In this document: positions 1-11,631 of the stretch, in pieces
How positions within the stretch are numbered: position 1 is the first letter of the stretch
Layout of the letters: the number at the start of each line of letters is the position of its first letter
Assembly: GCA_022385805.1 (NCBI GenBank)
Contig: MU277713.1
Coordinates: forward strand, 60,804 to 124,803
Source: Pilatotrama ljubarskyi
Lineage: Eukaryota > Basidiomycota > Agaricomycetes > Polyporales > Polyporaceae
DNA: 64,000 nt
Direction of reading: 5' to 3'
Notes under the pieces: generated by a model
What the model saw: only the letters and a program-made list of their open reading frames with translations
What the model was told of the DNA's origin: nothing
Databases searched by the model: none
Made by a program: the position numbers and the translations under genes

Positions 1-849
1 TATGGGCGCTTATTTGCGCGAAAACGCGATTTGAATCCCTTTAGTTGAGCAGGTAAGAACACATTCTAGAAACTACATAGGATGATTCTACTAGTCATGT
101 ATGTAGTGTACAAAATGTAAGTTGTGTGATTTTCCGAAGTGTTGAAGTATGGCAGGCAAATTACCCGCCGAAATACCGGCGTGCAATACTTTTGAGCGCC
201 AGTGTAGCAAACCACGAGCGCTCTCCCTCCATCCACGAAATGTGCAGAACACGGAGATACCTCGGGACCTCGTTCCCGGGATGTGTCGGCGAGCCATGGA
301 GGAGGAGGAGGCAGCATCGCGAGTGTGTATTTTGCTTGGAAAGTCATGAACGACACGAGTTGCACATAGTCGAGGACCTCACCTCGAGGTTTGAAATGGA
401 TCAGGGCGACATCTCTGCCCCCGACAGCTGCGAGAATATCGCTACGTGGCTCATACTCCATCCCTTCTACGGGGCCTGAGATTCCGTTGATTTGCCTGAT
501 ATTTGGCAGGCACTGAATTGGCGTTAGGAACGTTCCTACTTGCAGTAGGCGTACTACTCACCAGCATGTGGTCGCCAACATGATACTCCATGATCTCGCC
601 GCTGCCGTAGCCAGCGAAGAGTGTATACTCGTCCAAGGGATGCCAGACAAGAGAGGTGACGGGTGCTGCTGTAGCAATGGTGTCCTCCAAAAGATCTCGC
701 GATGCCGTATCTGCAATCTTCAACTGTCCATCGTCGCCCCCAGCGGCGAGCCACTTGCCGTCCGGGCTGAATTGGAGGCAATTGACTGAGTCCTGGAAAC
801 CGCGGATTGCGCCCAGTTCCTCATAACGGGATTCCACCAACATCATCAA
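1..849 (-). CDS. WD40-repeat protein, partial (3' end beyond the left edge)
   Basis: The first exon, read leftwards from about 849, contains clear WD40 blades: VNCLQFSPDGKWLAAGGDDG, then a second blade with SLVWHP and LFAGYGSGEI. After a short intron (about 476-555) the frame continues with MEYEPRSDILAAVGG and HFVDGGRALVVCYTGAQKYC, again WD40-like. A likely donor (GTAATT) lies near 164, and a further exon would start close to the left edge, so the gene leaves the window. WD40 propellers are scaffolds for protein-protein contacts; many basidiomycetes carry families of them, some attached to NACHT or kinase domains. No such N-terminal domain is visible here, because the first exon begins almost directly with a blade. 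The intron border is uncertain: the obvious donor GTGAGT breaks frame, whereas a GTACGC donor eight bases downstream keeps it. It could be a degenerate gene. Confidence 0.6.
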
Positions 850-3749
850 GGGCCTCCGGGTGCCGTGTAGTGTTCAGCCAGATGGAATAAGATCTCTGGG
901 TCGTGCCAGGTTGTAGCGCGAGACAACTGTCAGCACCAAGTGAACGGTGTGGAGTGGCACCGGCTGGAGGCCAAAACAATGACATTGAACATTCGTGATT
1001 CTGCGTGGTCACAGGGGTCACGTGCTGTTTCACTTGTGATCTCGAAACTCAATTGTCGATGTTCCGCTCTGGCAACCGTGTAGTACGGGATATGACTTCT
1101 GCCTGGAGAGCTGCAGTTGGGGATAGGCTAGAGGACGGCGAACATATCATTGAGCAGGAGCAGCCTCAGTTCAATATCACAGCCGCTGTGTCACCACGAA
1201 CTGCTTAGGCTATTCGGAATGGTCGAGCTATGAAGGGGGTAGACAGGCGGCTTGATGGAGGACTACGAGGAAGATGGTCAAGCCTGCAACCTGATGCGAC
1301 GGCATTTGTTGCCACCTTGTCAACATACCTGCCCACGTACTATGTGCACTTCGCTAACTGGGCTGTACAGACGTATACAATTCGTGGAGCTCCTTCTCTC
1401 AATCGAGCTAGTCATATCTGTGGGAGGATACCTACGTCAGGGCCGAGCAAGGTAGTACTAGAGACTGCCTACCACATAATATATTCCAATACAGGCTCCT
1501 GTGAGATGTACGTGGTCTGGATGCGGGCGGAGTGGGTTAGATACTGAGCCGCGGTCGATAGAGCAGAGGGGACGGTGATTCATAGCGGGAGTAGCACTGA
1601 GCTTGAGGCGGGCGGAACGGAGGGTACAAATAGATATGTGAAGGAGCGCTGGGGAGTGGAAGTGGCTCCGGGGTAGGAGAAGCCCTCAGACCCGAGACCA
1701 CTTGGTGACCTCAACAAGAATCATACTGACGTAGACAGAATGTCAACTCAGTCTATATGTTACAAGGCGCATACGCACATTACAGCACAAGCTAGAAAAC
1801 AGCCGGAGAGAACCCGACGTGGTTGGTCTCTCGTCGCCTGACTTGATCGCCACCATGGCATTGAGAGCGCTCGAGGGTCCGCTTGGTCGGCCACACGCTG
1901 TCTTGTCCGTTCATCTGAGAGGCCTGTGACATGATGCTGATGCGGAGCTACCGGTCATCCACAAGGTAGCAACCCATGTGCCAAGGAGAGGATTGCGCGA
2001 CCGTCGAGTCGGGAGGCACGACCGATACGCTTCGGACGTACGAACAATTCCGGAGAGCACGTTAGTGGCCGAGCCATGGCGTGGAGCTGGGTGATGCCGT
2101 GAGTTATCGGCGTCGCAGTGATGAGCTGAGGCAAGGTAATAAATGTATCAGGGGCAGGAATATGACGAACTGGGGAGTCCCGATCGCTCTATTGATTTTG
2201 GAGGATGGCACGGGGGGACCTGTTCCAGCGTGACAAGACGACTCACTCGACCGGCTCTGCGTGTGCGATTCACACGCGAGAAGGTCCTTGATAGATCAAG
2301 GAAACGAAAGGCAGACAGCCGATAGATCGCTACGCACCGAGCGCCAAATCAGGGAGACGTCGCTCTCGGTCTGCCCCGAGCACCGGGCCACGATCTCGCG
2401 ATAGTCCGGCGACGACGCGAGACATAGTACAGTTATCCTCCAGACGGACCTACTGGCGGCCGAGTCAGCTCAGCGTGGGTGTGCTCTGTCAAGCCAGCCC
2501 TTTGCTATAACTAGAGCTGCCATCCCTCTGCAGAAGGAAAAAATACCTTGAGAACGCTTTTCACAAGCCTCTTGTCAAGGCGGCTGACAGACCCTCTTCT
2601 GTACACTATGAGATCGCTAATCTGGGTGTAGGAACTCGTACGTACGTGTGCAGCGGTGCCATGGGATGTCCTCGACGTTCGTCGTTTCCACGCGTGAGAT
2701 TCGTATGCATGAGGTATACACTGCAAAGAACAGAATCACGAACTGATAAGTCGTTCAGCCGCCGCCAAATCAAGCGGAAGACCCACGCACGTCTCCCTTG
2801 TCCGCGAAGCACGATACTAGTGCGATGGTTCAGAACATAGTCCCGAATGATTGAAACTATGGAGTCGTCCAATGCATGAGTCGCGTAGCGGCAGGCTCAC
2901 GGCCTCTTGCATCTCATCGCAATATCGCGATGCACAAACGTGTTATGGCAGAGCTCATCCCGCAGCTGACGAAGCGGGAGGACGTCCAGGGGCCGGCCAG
3001 AGGGTAGATCAGCCCAGGGCTCAATGGTGCAAGCTGCGGTCGGAAAAGACCAGCGGAACACAAAGCATGAAGCCTAGCATTCCTTCCCAGCGACGGTGGG
3101 CGTTGTGTCACTTTAATCGACGCGCGAACAGTTGCTGGGACGGGTGGTCACTAGTCTTGGAGAGCTTGAGCAATTGCGATCACCCCAATCGTTCTGGAAC
3201 GCCTCCTCCAGCTCCTCGTGAGCTACCAGAGTTCATTTGTTGACTACGAGGGCATCACGATGAGCGACTTGGACACGTCCTAACTTTAAGGCATGCCAGA
3301 GATGATGCCGTGAGAGCCACGCCTTATAGATTCCGGGATGTTCGCAGGGTGCACTTGCAGGATGGCAGGGGCGGCGGGCCTTGACGTCCATCGCATGGAA
3401 CTAAAGCTGCGTGCAGTACGTACCCCAGCCTGCTCCATGATGCGCAGAGCCGCGGTGAGGTTGTAGAGGATGCCGTTGAAGAGAACATTGAGGTTCGCAG
3501 CGGGAGGGCATTCGTCTCGGTCTTGTCGACGACGGAGATGGTGGTACCAACGATGGCTTGGACAGGCTGGAGGTAGGTGAGCGGTCAGGAGTCGGCACCA
3601 TCATCATCCGCGACTCACGCCGTCAGTACAGCGACGAAGGCTGAGCAGCATGAACACTGCGAACATGCAGCGGTGGACGGCGATGTACTCGCTAAGACCG
3701 TCGCTCAAAATGGAGGTCTGATACATGTTGAGGACGAAGCATCTCTGGA
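850..3749. other. No convincing gene
   Basis: Only short open frames without recognisable motifs or coherent splice signals occur here. The longest (2851-3243, plus) shows no domain. I see no tRNA, rRNA or clear repeat. Confidence 0.5.
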
Positions 3750-4313
3750 TTACCTTGTGAGCAGATCATTAGGGAGCATTGCTGAACTAGAAACATACCG
3801 TAGAGGAAGGCGATGGCGGTTGACTCTACCTGCTTGTACCGAGCTCGACGGAGGGCCATATGCTAGGCGAAAATTGCGTAGCTTGAACCCGAGCGCATCG
3901 ACGAGGTCGTGCACGCTGTCGAGAAAGCGCAACGGAGCGTTCTCACGAGTGAGTTGGACTAAGGGGACGATGGTGCCTAGATCTACCCGATCTAGCACGA
4001 AAGTCCGCCGCGTTGGCGGCGGTGCTGAGGGTCTCCGCGAAACGCATGGTAGCAAAGATTTTGTTGTCGTTCGCCTCAGACGCATGACGGAGTCGAGGTT
4101 AATGACCGCATCGGTATCGACTTCGTCCGTGCTCAGGTTCTCCTGGGCAAGTCGGGCGTACGCCTTGCACTGGATACGAGGACCGTCAGAGACACACTTT
4201 ACAAAGGCCGTCTCGCCGCTCTTAAGGCGTGCGTTTAGCTCGGCAGCATCAGGGAGAGGCTCAGTCTTGTGACTCTCGACCGTACTCTCGATGCGACGAC
4301 TGAGGATGTACAA
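3750..4313 (-). CDS. Hypothetical ORF, possibly one exon of a decayed gene
   Basis: A 187-codon open frame with protein-like composition (for example VINLDSVMRLRRTTTKSL and ENAPLRFLDSVHDLVDALGF) and no recognised domain. Further short minus-strand frames upstream, especially 4502-4762 with NTGLKYSHEQVSAISSRVG and LRQHLRQYLSAVAAAVDNMS, have a similar helical, amphipathic character. They could be earlier exons of the same multi-exon gene running from about 4.9 kb down to 3.7 kb. The pieces do not join cleanly by eye, and the opposite strand is also open over the same stretch, so coding status is not secure. No function is proposed. The helical pattern resembles N-terminal regions of some fungal NLR-like proteins, but that is only an impression. 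Confidence 0.3.
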   Translation of the reverse strand: MYILSRRIESTVESHKTEPLPDAAELNARLKSGETAFVKCVSDGPRIQCKAYARLAQENLSTDEVDTDAVINLDSVMRLRRTTTKSLLPCVSRRPSAPPPTRRTFVLDRVDLGTIVPLVQLTRENAPLRFLDSVHDLVDALGFKLRNFRLAYGPPSSSVQAGRVNRHRLPLRYVSSSAMLPNDLLTR

Positions 4314-7194
4314 ATGGGTCTTCTCAGACTGGAGCAGAGCTGAGGCGATCCGTCAGAACAAACTAATTCGTCTGATACAGTTATGCGAATACTCACTCTG
4401 AGATCCGTTATAGCTCAGATAGTTCCGGCTGACCCGTAGTCAGGATTCAACAGGCAGTGAATGGCCGTCCAGACCTGGGAAGCAACTTCACTCTGCGGTT
4501 TTCAAGGAGAGGCCTGCCAGAGTTCGAGCCAGTCACGAGCTGGGCCAGCGTTAAGCGCACGAACAGGGAGACTCATGTTGTCAACCGCGGCAGCGACAGC
4601 ACTCAGGTACTGGCGCAGGTGCTGACGGAGATGAGGAACCACTCCAACGCGACTTGAGATTGCACTGACCTGCTCATGCGAGTATTTCAGACCAGTGTTG
4701 ACGACGGTTACGAGAAACGCTGTGAGATGAGATGTCCGTGGCCGACATGCTGACGAGTACATACCTCAGAATTGGCGCATGCGGCCAAGGAGGCTGGGTT
4801 GATGTAGGTACCCGATGTTGATCTCTCATCCGTTGTTCCTTGGAAGAGTGTCGTGCCAGAGAGAAAATACCCTTTCTGCATGCAGTGTCGTCAGAACATG
4901 ACCAAGCCAAGCCGCAGGCTTTCGCATGATCTACGTACCGACCTGAGCAGCCTGTTATGCGTGGATGGATGCTACCTGTCGCATCTCGCCCTCGGGGTTT
5001 CAGTGTGGCCGACGATTCCGCCCCGACACTTGTGTAGGTCTGTTTGCTCTTCGAGCCTCAGCTTAATGCCAGCCCATACCCCGGCCCTAGCACCGGCCTG
5101 TAAAGTACTCACCATGATGCGGAAGCAAGTCCTTGAACCGGAAGAACAGCCTACACTGTTACACAGCGTCCTCAAAGCGGCAGCGGCCGCCCCTCATGGC
5201 ATCGACGTTCAGTCAGGGTCTGAAGAAGGGGTGGCAGCTGTAGGGCGATATAACGCTGAAATTGAGAAAAATTTAGGACATACTTTTGCCTGAGGCGCGA
5301 CATGCTGTTCTGCAGCGCAGTGCGTGTCACTTCCAGAGTGCATGACTAGCCTCTCCCTTATATGGGATGGTATCGGCTAGTGTTGGACCGAAGCTCCTCC
5401 AGATACGCTCGCAATCGTAACCCCCTGAAGCCGGAATGTCCACATGGCTAGCTTTAGCGGTGTGGACCTCATCAGCACGCACGCGATCCGCAAAAGAGAC
5501 GGAAGGGTGCATACCAGGAAACGGCCCTATCTCCTTTATATTGCCCGCACCCTGTTACGAGTCCTCGGGCGCAGCTAATCTCTGTGGGTAACCCGATTGT
5601 CTTCATAGGCGATCGTTGTGTTGCCCGCTCTCGCCGTCGCTACACCTGGGCGAACGCGACTAAAGGTGTGAGAGAGAAGGCCACATGCCTGTAGAGCGCG
5701 GACAGCTCAGCGATTGAAATCCTAGGCCGTGTCTGCTAATGGCTCGAGCTCCCTCCGTGGCAAGAATCGGGGCCAGGCTGTGCGAGAGCGTGCAATTCTC
5801 ACAGTATCTGTCTGTTCCTCCGCGACACGTAGGCACTCTTGCACCGGCGCCGTCAGCGGAGAAACTCGACATCGGGATCATATCAACGCAATTCGTTAGT
5901 TATCCCACGTCGCACATCGACCGCATAGGAAGATGGGGGGTTGTTTACCAGGGGAGGTAACCTGATTAGTACTGCCTCCGCGACGCCAGGCCGCAGCCTC
6001 GTCCAGTTGCTCGATGTGTCCAATCGACTCGCCTTCGACGAAGCGTCCTTGTCCGCGGCTCAGTGGTGAATCGTCACCGTCATTCCCTGATGTCTGCAAC
6101 TCACCTCAGACGCTGAGATTTGCACGATCGCATGTAGACCAGTAATATGGCCAGGCTGCCCGGTCGCATCCGCAGTCGCGGCGCCAGCTCCGGCTCCGGA
6201 GCCACCACATGGTAAGCGCGCAGGTGGGTTACGTGCGACAGGCACTGGGTGCTCTGGCGGCGGGGAGAGAGGGTGGAAGCTGCAGTGGAGGCAAATAGTC
6301 TGGTACCTAGAGATTACATTCAATTGTCAGGTAATATCGGATACTGCAGGAGGCAAAGGTGATGCAACCTTCTTTGGACTGGGTTCAGGCGGGTACCCAG
6401 CGACGACTTCGAGCCCGATCTTGTCATCGTCTGCGGTCGTCGTAACTGTGATCGAGGAGACGGCGAGGGACGCACGCGAGATTACCACCTCCACAGCGGT
6501 GCTGGCACGTTAGCGATTCGCGCAAATTCGCAAGATGAAGTCCGTTACGCAACTGTTACGCAGCGCAACGCCGTAAGCCCTGTTGGTCTTCCTCTTCCGC
6601 CTTTGGTGGTCCAAACATCCCACGCCACTCGCAAGCGCTTACCACCACTGGCGACACTGCTCGTACAGGCTCCGATGAACCGGTCCTCCCGAAACCCAGT
6701 ATATCGGCCTCGGGCATGACTCAGACAGTCAGAAGCTTACCACATCATGAAGCACACGGATGCTTGAATGGTCTATCTGTCGGTCCTTTGACTTAAGGAC
6801 AGTCCAAACTGCACACCCTAAATCAGCATGCAACAATCGAACAGAATGAGATTTGTCTGTCTAGAGTGCGCAAGCTCCTTTGGTGGGGAATGTATATATT
6901 GCTGATCACTCGTTCGCGACTCTCTGGTACCACCCATGCACGGAGCTGCAATTGTCTGAACGAACAGACTACGAGTAACCTTCGCTGATCGTCGACTATA
7001 TCTCTGAAATATACCGTCCCATGCCTGACCAATTCGACAGTAACCAGTGGCTGCAACGATGTTTGCTGCTACGGCGCCTGGCAATCCGTCTCAATGACGC
7101 TTGGACGTCGCGCATACACGAGTACGCTCCTCGATGTCAAAATTCTCTCTCTAACTCCTAGTATGGCAGACTAATCTCGCCGGACACGGACGCG
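4314..7194. other. No convincing gene apart from possible exon fragments
   Basis: Short minus-strand frames at 4502-4910 may belong to the ORF at 3750-4313. From 4911 to 7194 I see only short frames without motifs and no RNA gene. Confidence 0.45.
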
Positions 7195-8136
7195 ATGGAC
7201 CCCGGCTCAATTTATTGCGATTTCTCGCGGCTGCTGAAACTTCAAAGTGATCGATATCGCTACAAAACTATGCTCAGTCTCCAACTCCATGCTCAGCGAG
7301 CCCGTGCGGAGTCTATCCCAAGCCATCTCTCCAGTGACTTCGTTTCCGTAATGCGTGTTATTGGCACGACACGGAATGCATGCAAACAGGTACGTACACG
7401 AGAGGTACGCCTCTGTAAAGTAATACTCATCCATGGGCAGTTGTCACTCTTGTTTGGAGATAGGAAGTCAAGTATCCCAACCTCTCTACGGGATAGCCTC
7501 GTGACAGATATCGAGCGCTGCTGGGAAGCGTGCGCTATGGCCCGTACTCGAGAGCGAGACCTACATCGATCATACGCGGAGTTGCTACCATTCCTGAGAG
7601 TATTGTCTCAATCTAAGGCACGTGTTAGCTTACACATAAGTTTGACAACCGTGCTGACAAGCTCTCAGGGAAGATTTCTCCAGACGATGCGTCCCTTGTC
7701 ACAGGATGCAGGCCTTGCGGGTCGTATGCGAAAGCTCGACCATGTGAGAGAAGACATAGTTACTATCCTACGGGAACGAAGTGAAGTGGTATCCGAGGCG
7801 GCACAGATGTCCATCCTTCTATCAAACCTTCAGGACACTGAACGTGCCTTGCCTCATATCTTATTGCTGCGGATAAGGACTTTGCACGACATCCTAGACT
7901 CTCAGAACCGTAAACAGGCAGATCTCCTGGCATCCATGGCGGTTCGTTCCTCGCATCTCATCAGGCGCCTACCTAATCTCTTACATGACACTGGCAGTAC
8001 GAGCTCGAGCTTGCATCCTCCGAACCTGGGACTCTCGCGTCTCCAGATGGCCACCGATTCATCATATCCGATCTCTGCGACGCCGTCGACCAGTACGACT
8101 CGGTGTGCTCGCACATGTCCACTCTCAGAGCTGTGA
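7195..8136 (+). CDS. Hypothetical helical protein
   Basis: An open frame of 313 codons starting MDPGSIYCDFSRLLKLQ. It stays open through at least two stretches that look like introns of length 3n: a GTACGT donor at 7390 with a CAG acceptor near 7440, and a stretch near 7619-7672 ending CTCTCAG after a CTGAC branch-like site. The translated product is rich in Leu, Arg, Ser and Glu and looks mostly alpha-helical, for example RMRKLDHVREDIVTILRERS and LSNLQDTERALPHILLLR, so a coiled coil or helical bundle is possible. I recognise no family. A continuation into 8160-8500 is possible (short frames with LLDDTPELL-like sequence), but I could not join it. No adjacent gene suggests a role. Confidence 0.4.
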   Translation: MDPGSIYCDFSRLLKLQSDRYRYKTMLSLQLHAQRARAESIPSHLSSDFVSVMRVIGTTRNACKQVRTREVRLCKVILIHGQLSLLFGDRKSSIPTSLRDSLVTDIERCWEACAMARTRERDLHRSYAELLPFLRVLSQSKARVSLHISLTTVLTSSQGRFLQTMRPLSQDAGLAGRMRKLDHVREDIVTILRERSEVVSEAAQMSILLSNLQDTERALPHILLLRIRTLHDILDSQNRKQADLLASMAVRSSHLIRRLPNLLHDTGSTSSSLHPPNLGLSRLQMATDSSYPISATPSTSTTRCARTCPLSEL

Positions 8137-9943
8137 GTAACCTGTCACCGCTTTGCTCTCGATATGTTCATCATAGGCGTTCAGAGTCTCTGTAGCTTGG
8201 AGAGAGAGACCGTGAGGATCTATGACTTGCTTCAGGGATCCGCAAATAGTTGTTCTTAGATAGCTACGGAGTAGGCGAATCTCGCATTGGGCATGTACCC
8301 TGAACAGGTGTTTGAATCCATTAGGATGATGAACTTGGACGCGTTCCATGCTATACAGAATGGGCCAGTGCAAAACCGGCAAAGGTTCGAGAGCACGCTA
8401 AATTTCTGCATCAGGCCGGCTCTACAACCGACTGCTGGACGATACTCCCGAGCTACTTGGACCTCCATGTCAGGGACGAAGCGCTATCACGTATAGGTGA
8501 TTCTCCAGCATGCTGGCTTTCTAATAGAACGTGGGCCCGAAACCGAGCGGACGTGGACAATTCAACGGGCGGTCAGTCAGTCCTGGATAATGAGCGATCT
8601 TATTCTGGCTCGCTGGCATGGTATCGAGGCCTCTTATTGCAGCAGCGATGGAGGACGGCTGGAAAGGGTGTGGCGCTCCAGCGTCGGGCCCTTCAAGAAA
8701 CACCATGGATGCTCTCGGGATTCGGACGTTCCTTGGAACGCACCGACACACCCCTTTTACGAGCAGCCCAAAGGGTCCAGTCACCTCGGTTTCTCCATGT
8801 TCTAAGACTGATTCATTCCGTACAGCAAAAAAGAAGCCGGTAAAACGCACTCCATTGGCGCGACCTACCGCCCCTTCGCTCCCACCCGCAGAACGTTCGT
8901 CTCGCCGGCATCATATCGCGTCGCGCGAATCTTGTCTGCACCAGCTCAATCACCTTCTCCGACCGCTGTGGAACGGACCGCGACGGACATTCGAGGGTAC
9001 TAAACATGTCCTGGAACGTCTCGTGAAATCAGCATGGACTACGCACCATTGCGGATAGTGACTATGGTACGGCGTCGGTGTTGGCGCTGGGGATATGGGA
9101 AAATACGAAAGACAGATAGATATCAACTCTGACGAGCCCGGCGACGAACTGTCCGTATACGCACAGGTACCCGCAATCAGCTCAGCGCGCGGGCTGCCCA
9201 TCATCTTAGGCCTCGACCGTCCTCGGTCCTCGTGACATCGGTAGGTCCCGAAGTGCTGCAGCGGAGCATGATGCAAAGACGAGACGGGAGTGCGAGGTGG
9301 CGTGAAGGCGGGGAGCGAGGGGAGGTTCGAAGGCGAGGCGAGAATGACGAAGACGAAGGGGAAGAAATATCGTAAGTGACCGATAAGCACGAGTGAGTAG
9401 GCCGTGCAGAAGTAAGGACGAAACGACGCAGTAGAGATCTGATGTCTTCCGAGTCACTTGAACTGTATTCCGGGGACGCTAGCGGGCGTGAGGGGTCGTG
9501 AGAAACTCGGTGACGCTGACATGCGAAAGTGTAGACCGTGTCGACCTGGTGCAGCGGGTGTGCCGTGAAGGACGAAGACATCGGGTGTGGTGCGGCGCAA
9601 GGGCGGAGCGCAGTTGGTGGGCGCATGGCTGTGCCTGGGAAGCGGGCTCGAGAGCATGGGCAAAGGGGCAGGCCGTGCGGTGAATTGGATGGCAACTCAT
9701 CGCGGATGGCGGACACATCGAGCTCGGAGGCGGGCACACGAGGATCTCATGATAGCGTCGAAGCGAGGATCGGGATGATGAACAGGCATGCGGCGGCATC
9801 GTGTAGAGGGACCGTTGGGCCTATGCGAACCCCGGAGCGGCTACGGGGAGGTCAGAGGGCGAAAGCAAAGTTGAGCGTGCAACGGATTGAGGGCGTAACC
9901 GGAGTGCATTTGACAAACTAAGGTCGAGCAGAGAGGGCGAGTG
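8137..9943. other. No convincing gene
   Basis: Many overlapping short frames on both strands with skewed composition, Ser/Pro/Arg-rich on the minus strand at 9201-9737. None has a recognisable motif or a matching splice structure. The segment ends at the outer border of the inverted repeat. Confidence 0.45.
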
Positions 9944-10152
9944 CGCAGCAGTAGGGGCAGTAAGGGTAGGCACTTTGAACCGTGCGCCGGAAGCACAGGC
10001 TGCAAAAGACATGGCCTGTTCGGATATGTGAGCGGGGGAGTGTCGTGCCAGGAACGAGGAAGAAATGCACGGCAGTTTCCCAGCATTACTGCACGGCTAT
10101 CGAGATGCTCTTGCGAGAAGCAGGTGTCGCAGATGGGGCACTTTGGGCGCAT
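9944..10152 (-). pseudogene. Truncated copy of the RING-finger gene
   Basis: Read leftwards from 10152, this copies the start of the RING gene at 15545: MRPKCPICDTCFSQEHLD, the same 55-base intron, then the HVFC..C part. The homology ends at 9944, inside the RING domain before its last cysteine pair. The coiled-coil half is missing and no continuation is visible, so this is a dead fragment created by the duplication. Confidence 0.8.
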
Positions 10153-10676
10153 CACGACGGGAGTGGCGGCAGGCCGTACCGGTTCGGACGACGACGGGGG
10201 AGTGAACTACCTGGGAAGACGGAAACGGAAAGTGGACTGTTGGGGCTTACCGGACGTTGGCACTACTATCAATTGCCAATATACAAGAGACCCGCTCTCG
10301 CGTCGAAAGGCGATGGACGCACGACAACGACCCTTGGTGAGCGAAAGCCTGGCTGAGGCGCGGCAGCACCTGGCCCAAGCAAAGGTGCTTGCGACATGCT
10401 CAGAAGACCTTTGACGGAGGTGTCGGAACAAGGGGAGCGTGCCGTGGACTGTGTGGATGTGCGCATCGACTGTGGACCAGTCGACTATCGACGTCGATCC
10501 AGGAGAAGCAGATTGTCGAAAGTAGATAGTGCCACTGTGAAAGTATAAGCACGCGTCCCACCAGACGCTCACAGCTCTGGACTCTGGAGTCCGGAGTCCT
10601 GTCAGGACCCCGGGCGAGGCGACGCTCCTTTCCTGCGACACTCCTCAGGCCACACGCTCATCCCCAAGGTCAGTAC

Positions 10677-10677
<1 letters not shown>

Positions 10678-10716
<39 letters not shown>
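10678..10716. repeat. Poly-C run, 39 bases
   Basis: A run of 39 uninterrupted cytosines within the left arm of the inverted duplication. The matching position of the other arm (15002-15019, read as G) has only 18. Such a run is unstable in replication and also prone to sequencing or assembly error. Confidence 0.95.
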
Positions 10717-10894
10717 ACAATCTTCTTGCGCGCATCCGAGGCTGAGAGCAGCACAAGCCACCCGCAATGCCCTAGCGGCCCTCCAGTTGCTTGCCCCCGG
10801 GGAGCTCATAACTCGACCAAAGTCCGAGTCTCACTCCGCGGTCCGACTGCCGCTGCTCTCCAGCCCCAGCACGTGTACACAAGCAAGCAGCGCG

Positions 10895-10900
10895 TATAAA
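10895..10900 (+). promoter_or_regulatory. TATA-box-like site
   Basis: TATAAA lies 88 bases upstream of the ATG at 10988, a common distance in basidiomycete genes with a short 5' untranslated region. Motif and spacing only. Confidence 0.4.
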
Positions 10901-10987
10901 GGTCGCTCAGCTAACCCATCCGTGCCCTACTTATCTAACTACTGCACTCTCCTGCACTCCCTGACCGTGGGCGTCGGTTTCGAAGAC

Positions 10988-11631
10988 ATGCCTCCTTCGC
11001 CGCCGCGCGCCCAGCCTCTTCGCGTGCCGTGTCCGGTCACAGACGTCCGTCCCTGTCCCCTCGACCCTCGGCCCTCGGCGGATGGTGCCACTGACGCCTC
11101 TTTGTTCTTTCCAGGGAAATCCAAAGCTATTGAACGGCCTCTACTTCGGCAACTCTTCCGCCGATGCCCTCCCCGTTGAGATCGTAACGGTCTTTCCTCC
11201 GTGCGAGAGCGCTCTCGCCAAAAGGTTCCCTTTGTTCGAGGCCGTCCTCGGCACCATGGAGCCCACCCACGAATGCACCGTCCGCGTCGCCTTTCACGGC
11301 CTCGCATATCGCTTCCTGGTCGCCTACCAGGATCGCCCCGGTCTCCCTCCCAGCCCTGCCTTCCGCAACCTCGTTCCCAGCTCCAACCTGACGGGCGAAA
11401 TCGTCGTCATGCGCTCCGGAACGCGCGCACTCGTCCGCGACATGGTCGGCCTTCATGCTTCCTCGGCCGCCAAGAAGGCAGTTCGCAAGTGAATTCTCCT
11501 ATGCGCCCTCCGTCTTCCCCACGCTTCACTTACGACTGTCTAGGTTCATTGTTGCAGCCGAGGCGCATCATGCTCGATACAAGAACAAGACCCTCCTGCC
11601 CCCGCTTCCCACCAACCTCGGCATCCTGTGA
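10988..11631 (+). CDS. Small conserved-looking protein in the inverted-repeat loop
   Basis: Three exons keep frame throughout: 10988-11023, 11115-11488 and 11544-11631 (498 bases, 165 residues plus stop). Introns are GTGCCG...CCAG and GTGAAT...CTAG. The second splice cuts codon K, giving SSAAKKAVRKFIVAAEAHH. The product starts MPPSPPRAQPLR, then GNPKLLNGLYFGNSS, EIVTVFPPCESALAKRFPLF and AFHGLAYRFLVAYQDRP. I know no named domain; the composition is that of a compact globular protein with a basic C-terminal helix. The first exon is short, and another donor in the same stretch is possible. It sits alone in the loop between the duplication arms, about 200 bases from the inner end of the left arm, with a TATA-like box upstream. 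Confidence 0.55.

Larger units (their letters stand above)
9944..10784 (-). repeat. Left arm of a long inverted duplication
   Basis: The reverse complement of this 841-base segment matches 14934-15753. Outside the homopolymer both arms are 802 bases long (734 on the outer side, 68 on the inner side). Only a few single-base differences were seen, for example one at the TGC/CGC codon in the ACLYF/ARLYF stretch and one at GAT/AAT. Homology stops abruptly at 9944 on the outer side and 10784 on the inner side. It covers the upstream region and first exons of the RING gene found intact next to the other arm. Confidence 0.9.

Noticed and set aside
3577..4272. Plus-strand frame of 231 codons opposite the ORF at 3750-4313
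   Set aside because: Arg/Ser-rich shadow of the opposite strand, no motif; the minus strand has the more protein-like composition.
9201..9737. Minus-strand frame of 178 codons
   Set aside because: Ser/Pro/Arg-biased, overlapped by open frames in other phases, no motif.
10207..10641. 144-codon open frame identical to one at 15056-15490
   Set aside because: It lies in the duplicated upstream region of the RING gene, has no domain and is open in several frames; its identity only reflects the inverted duplication.
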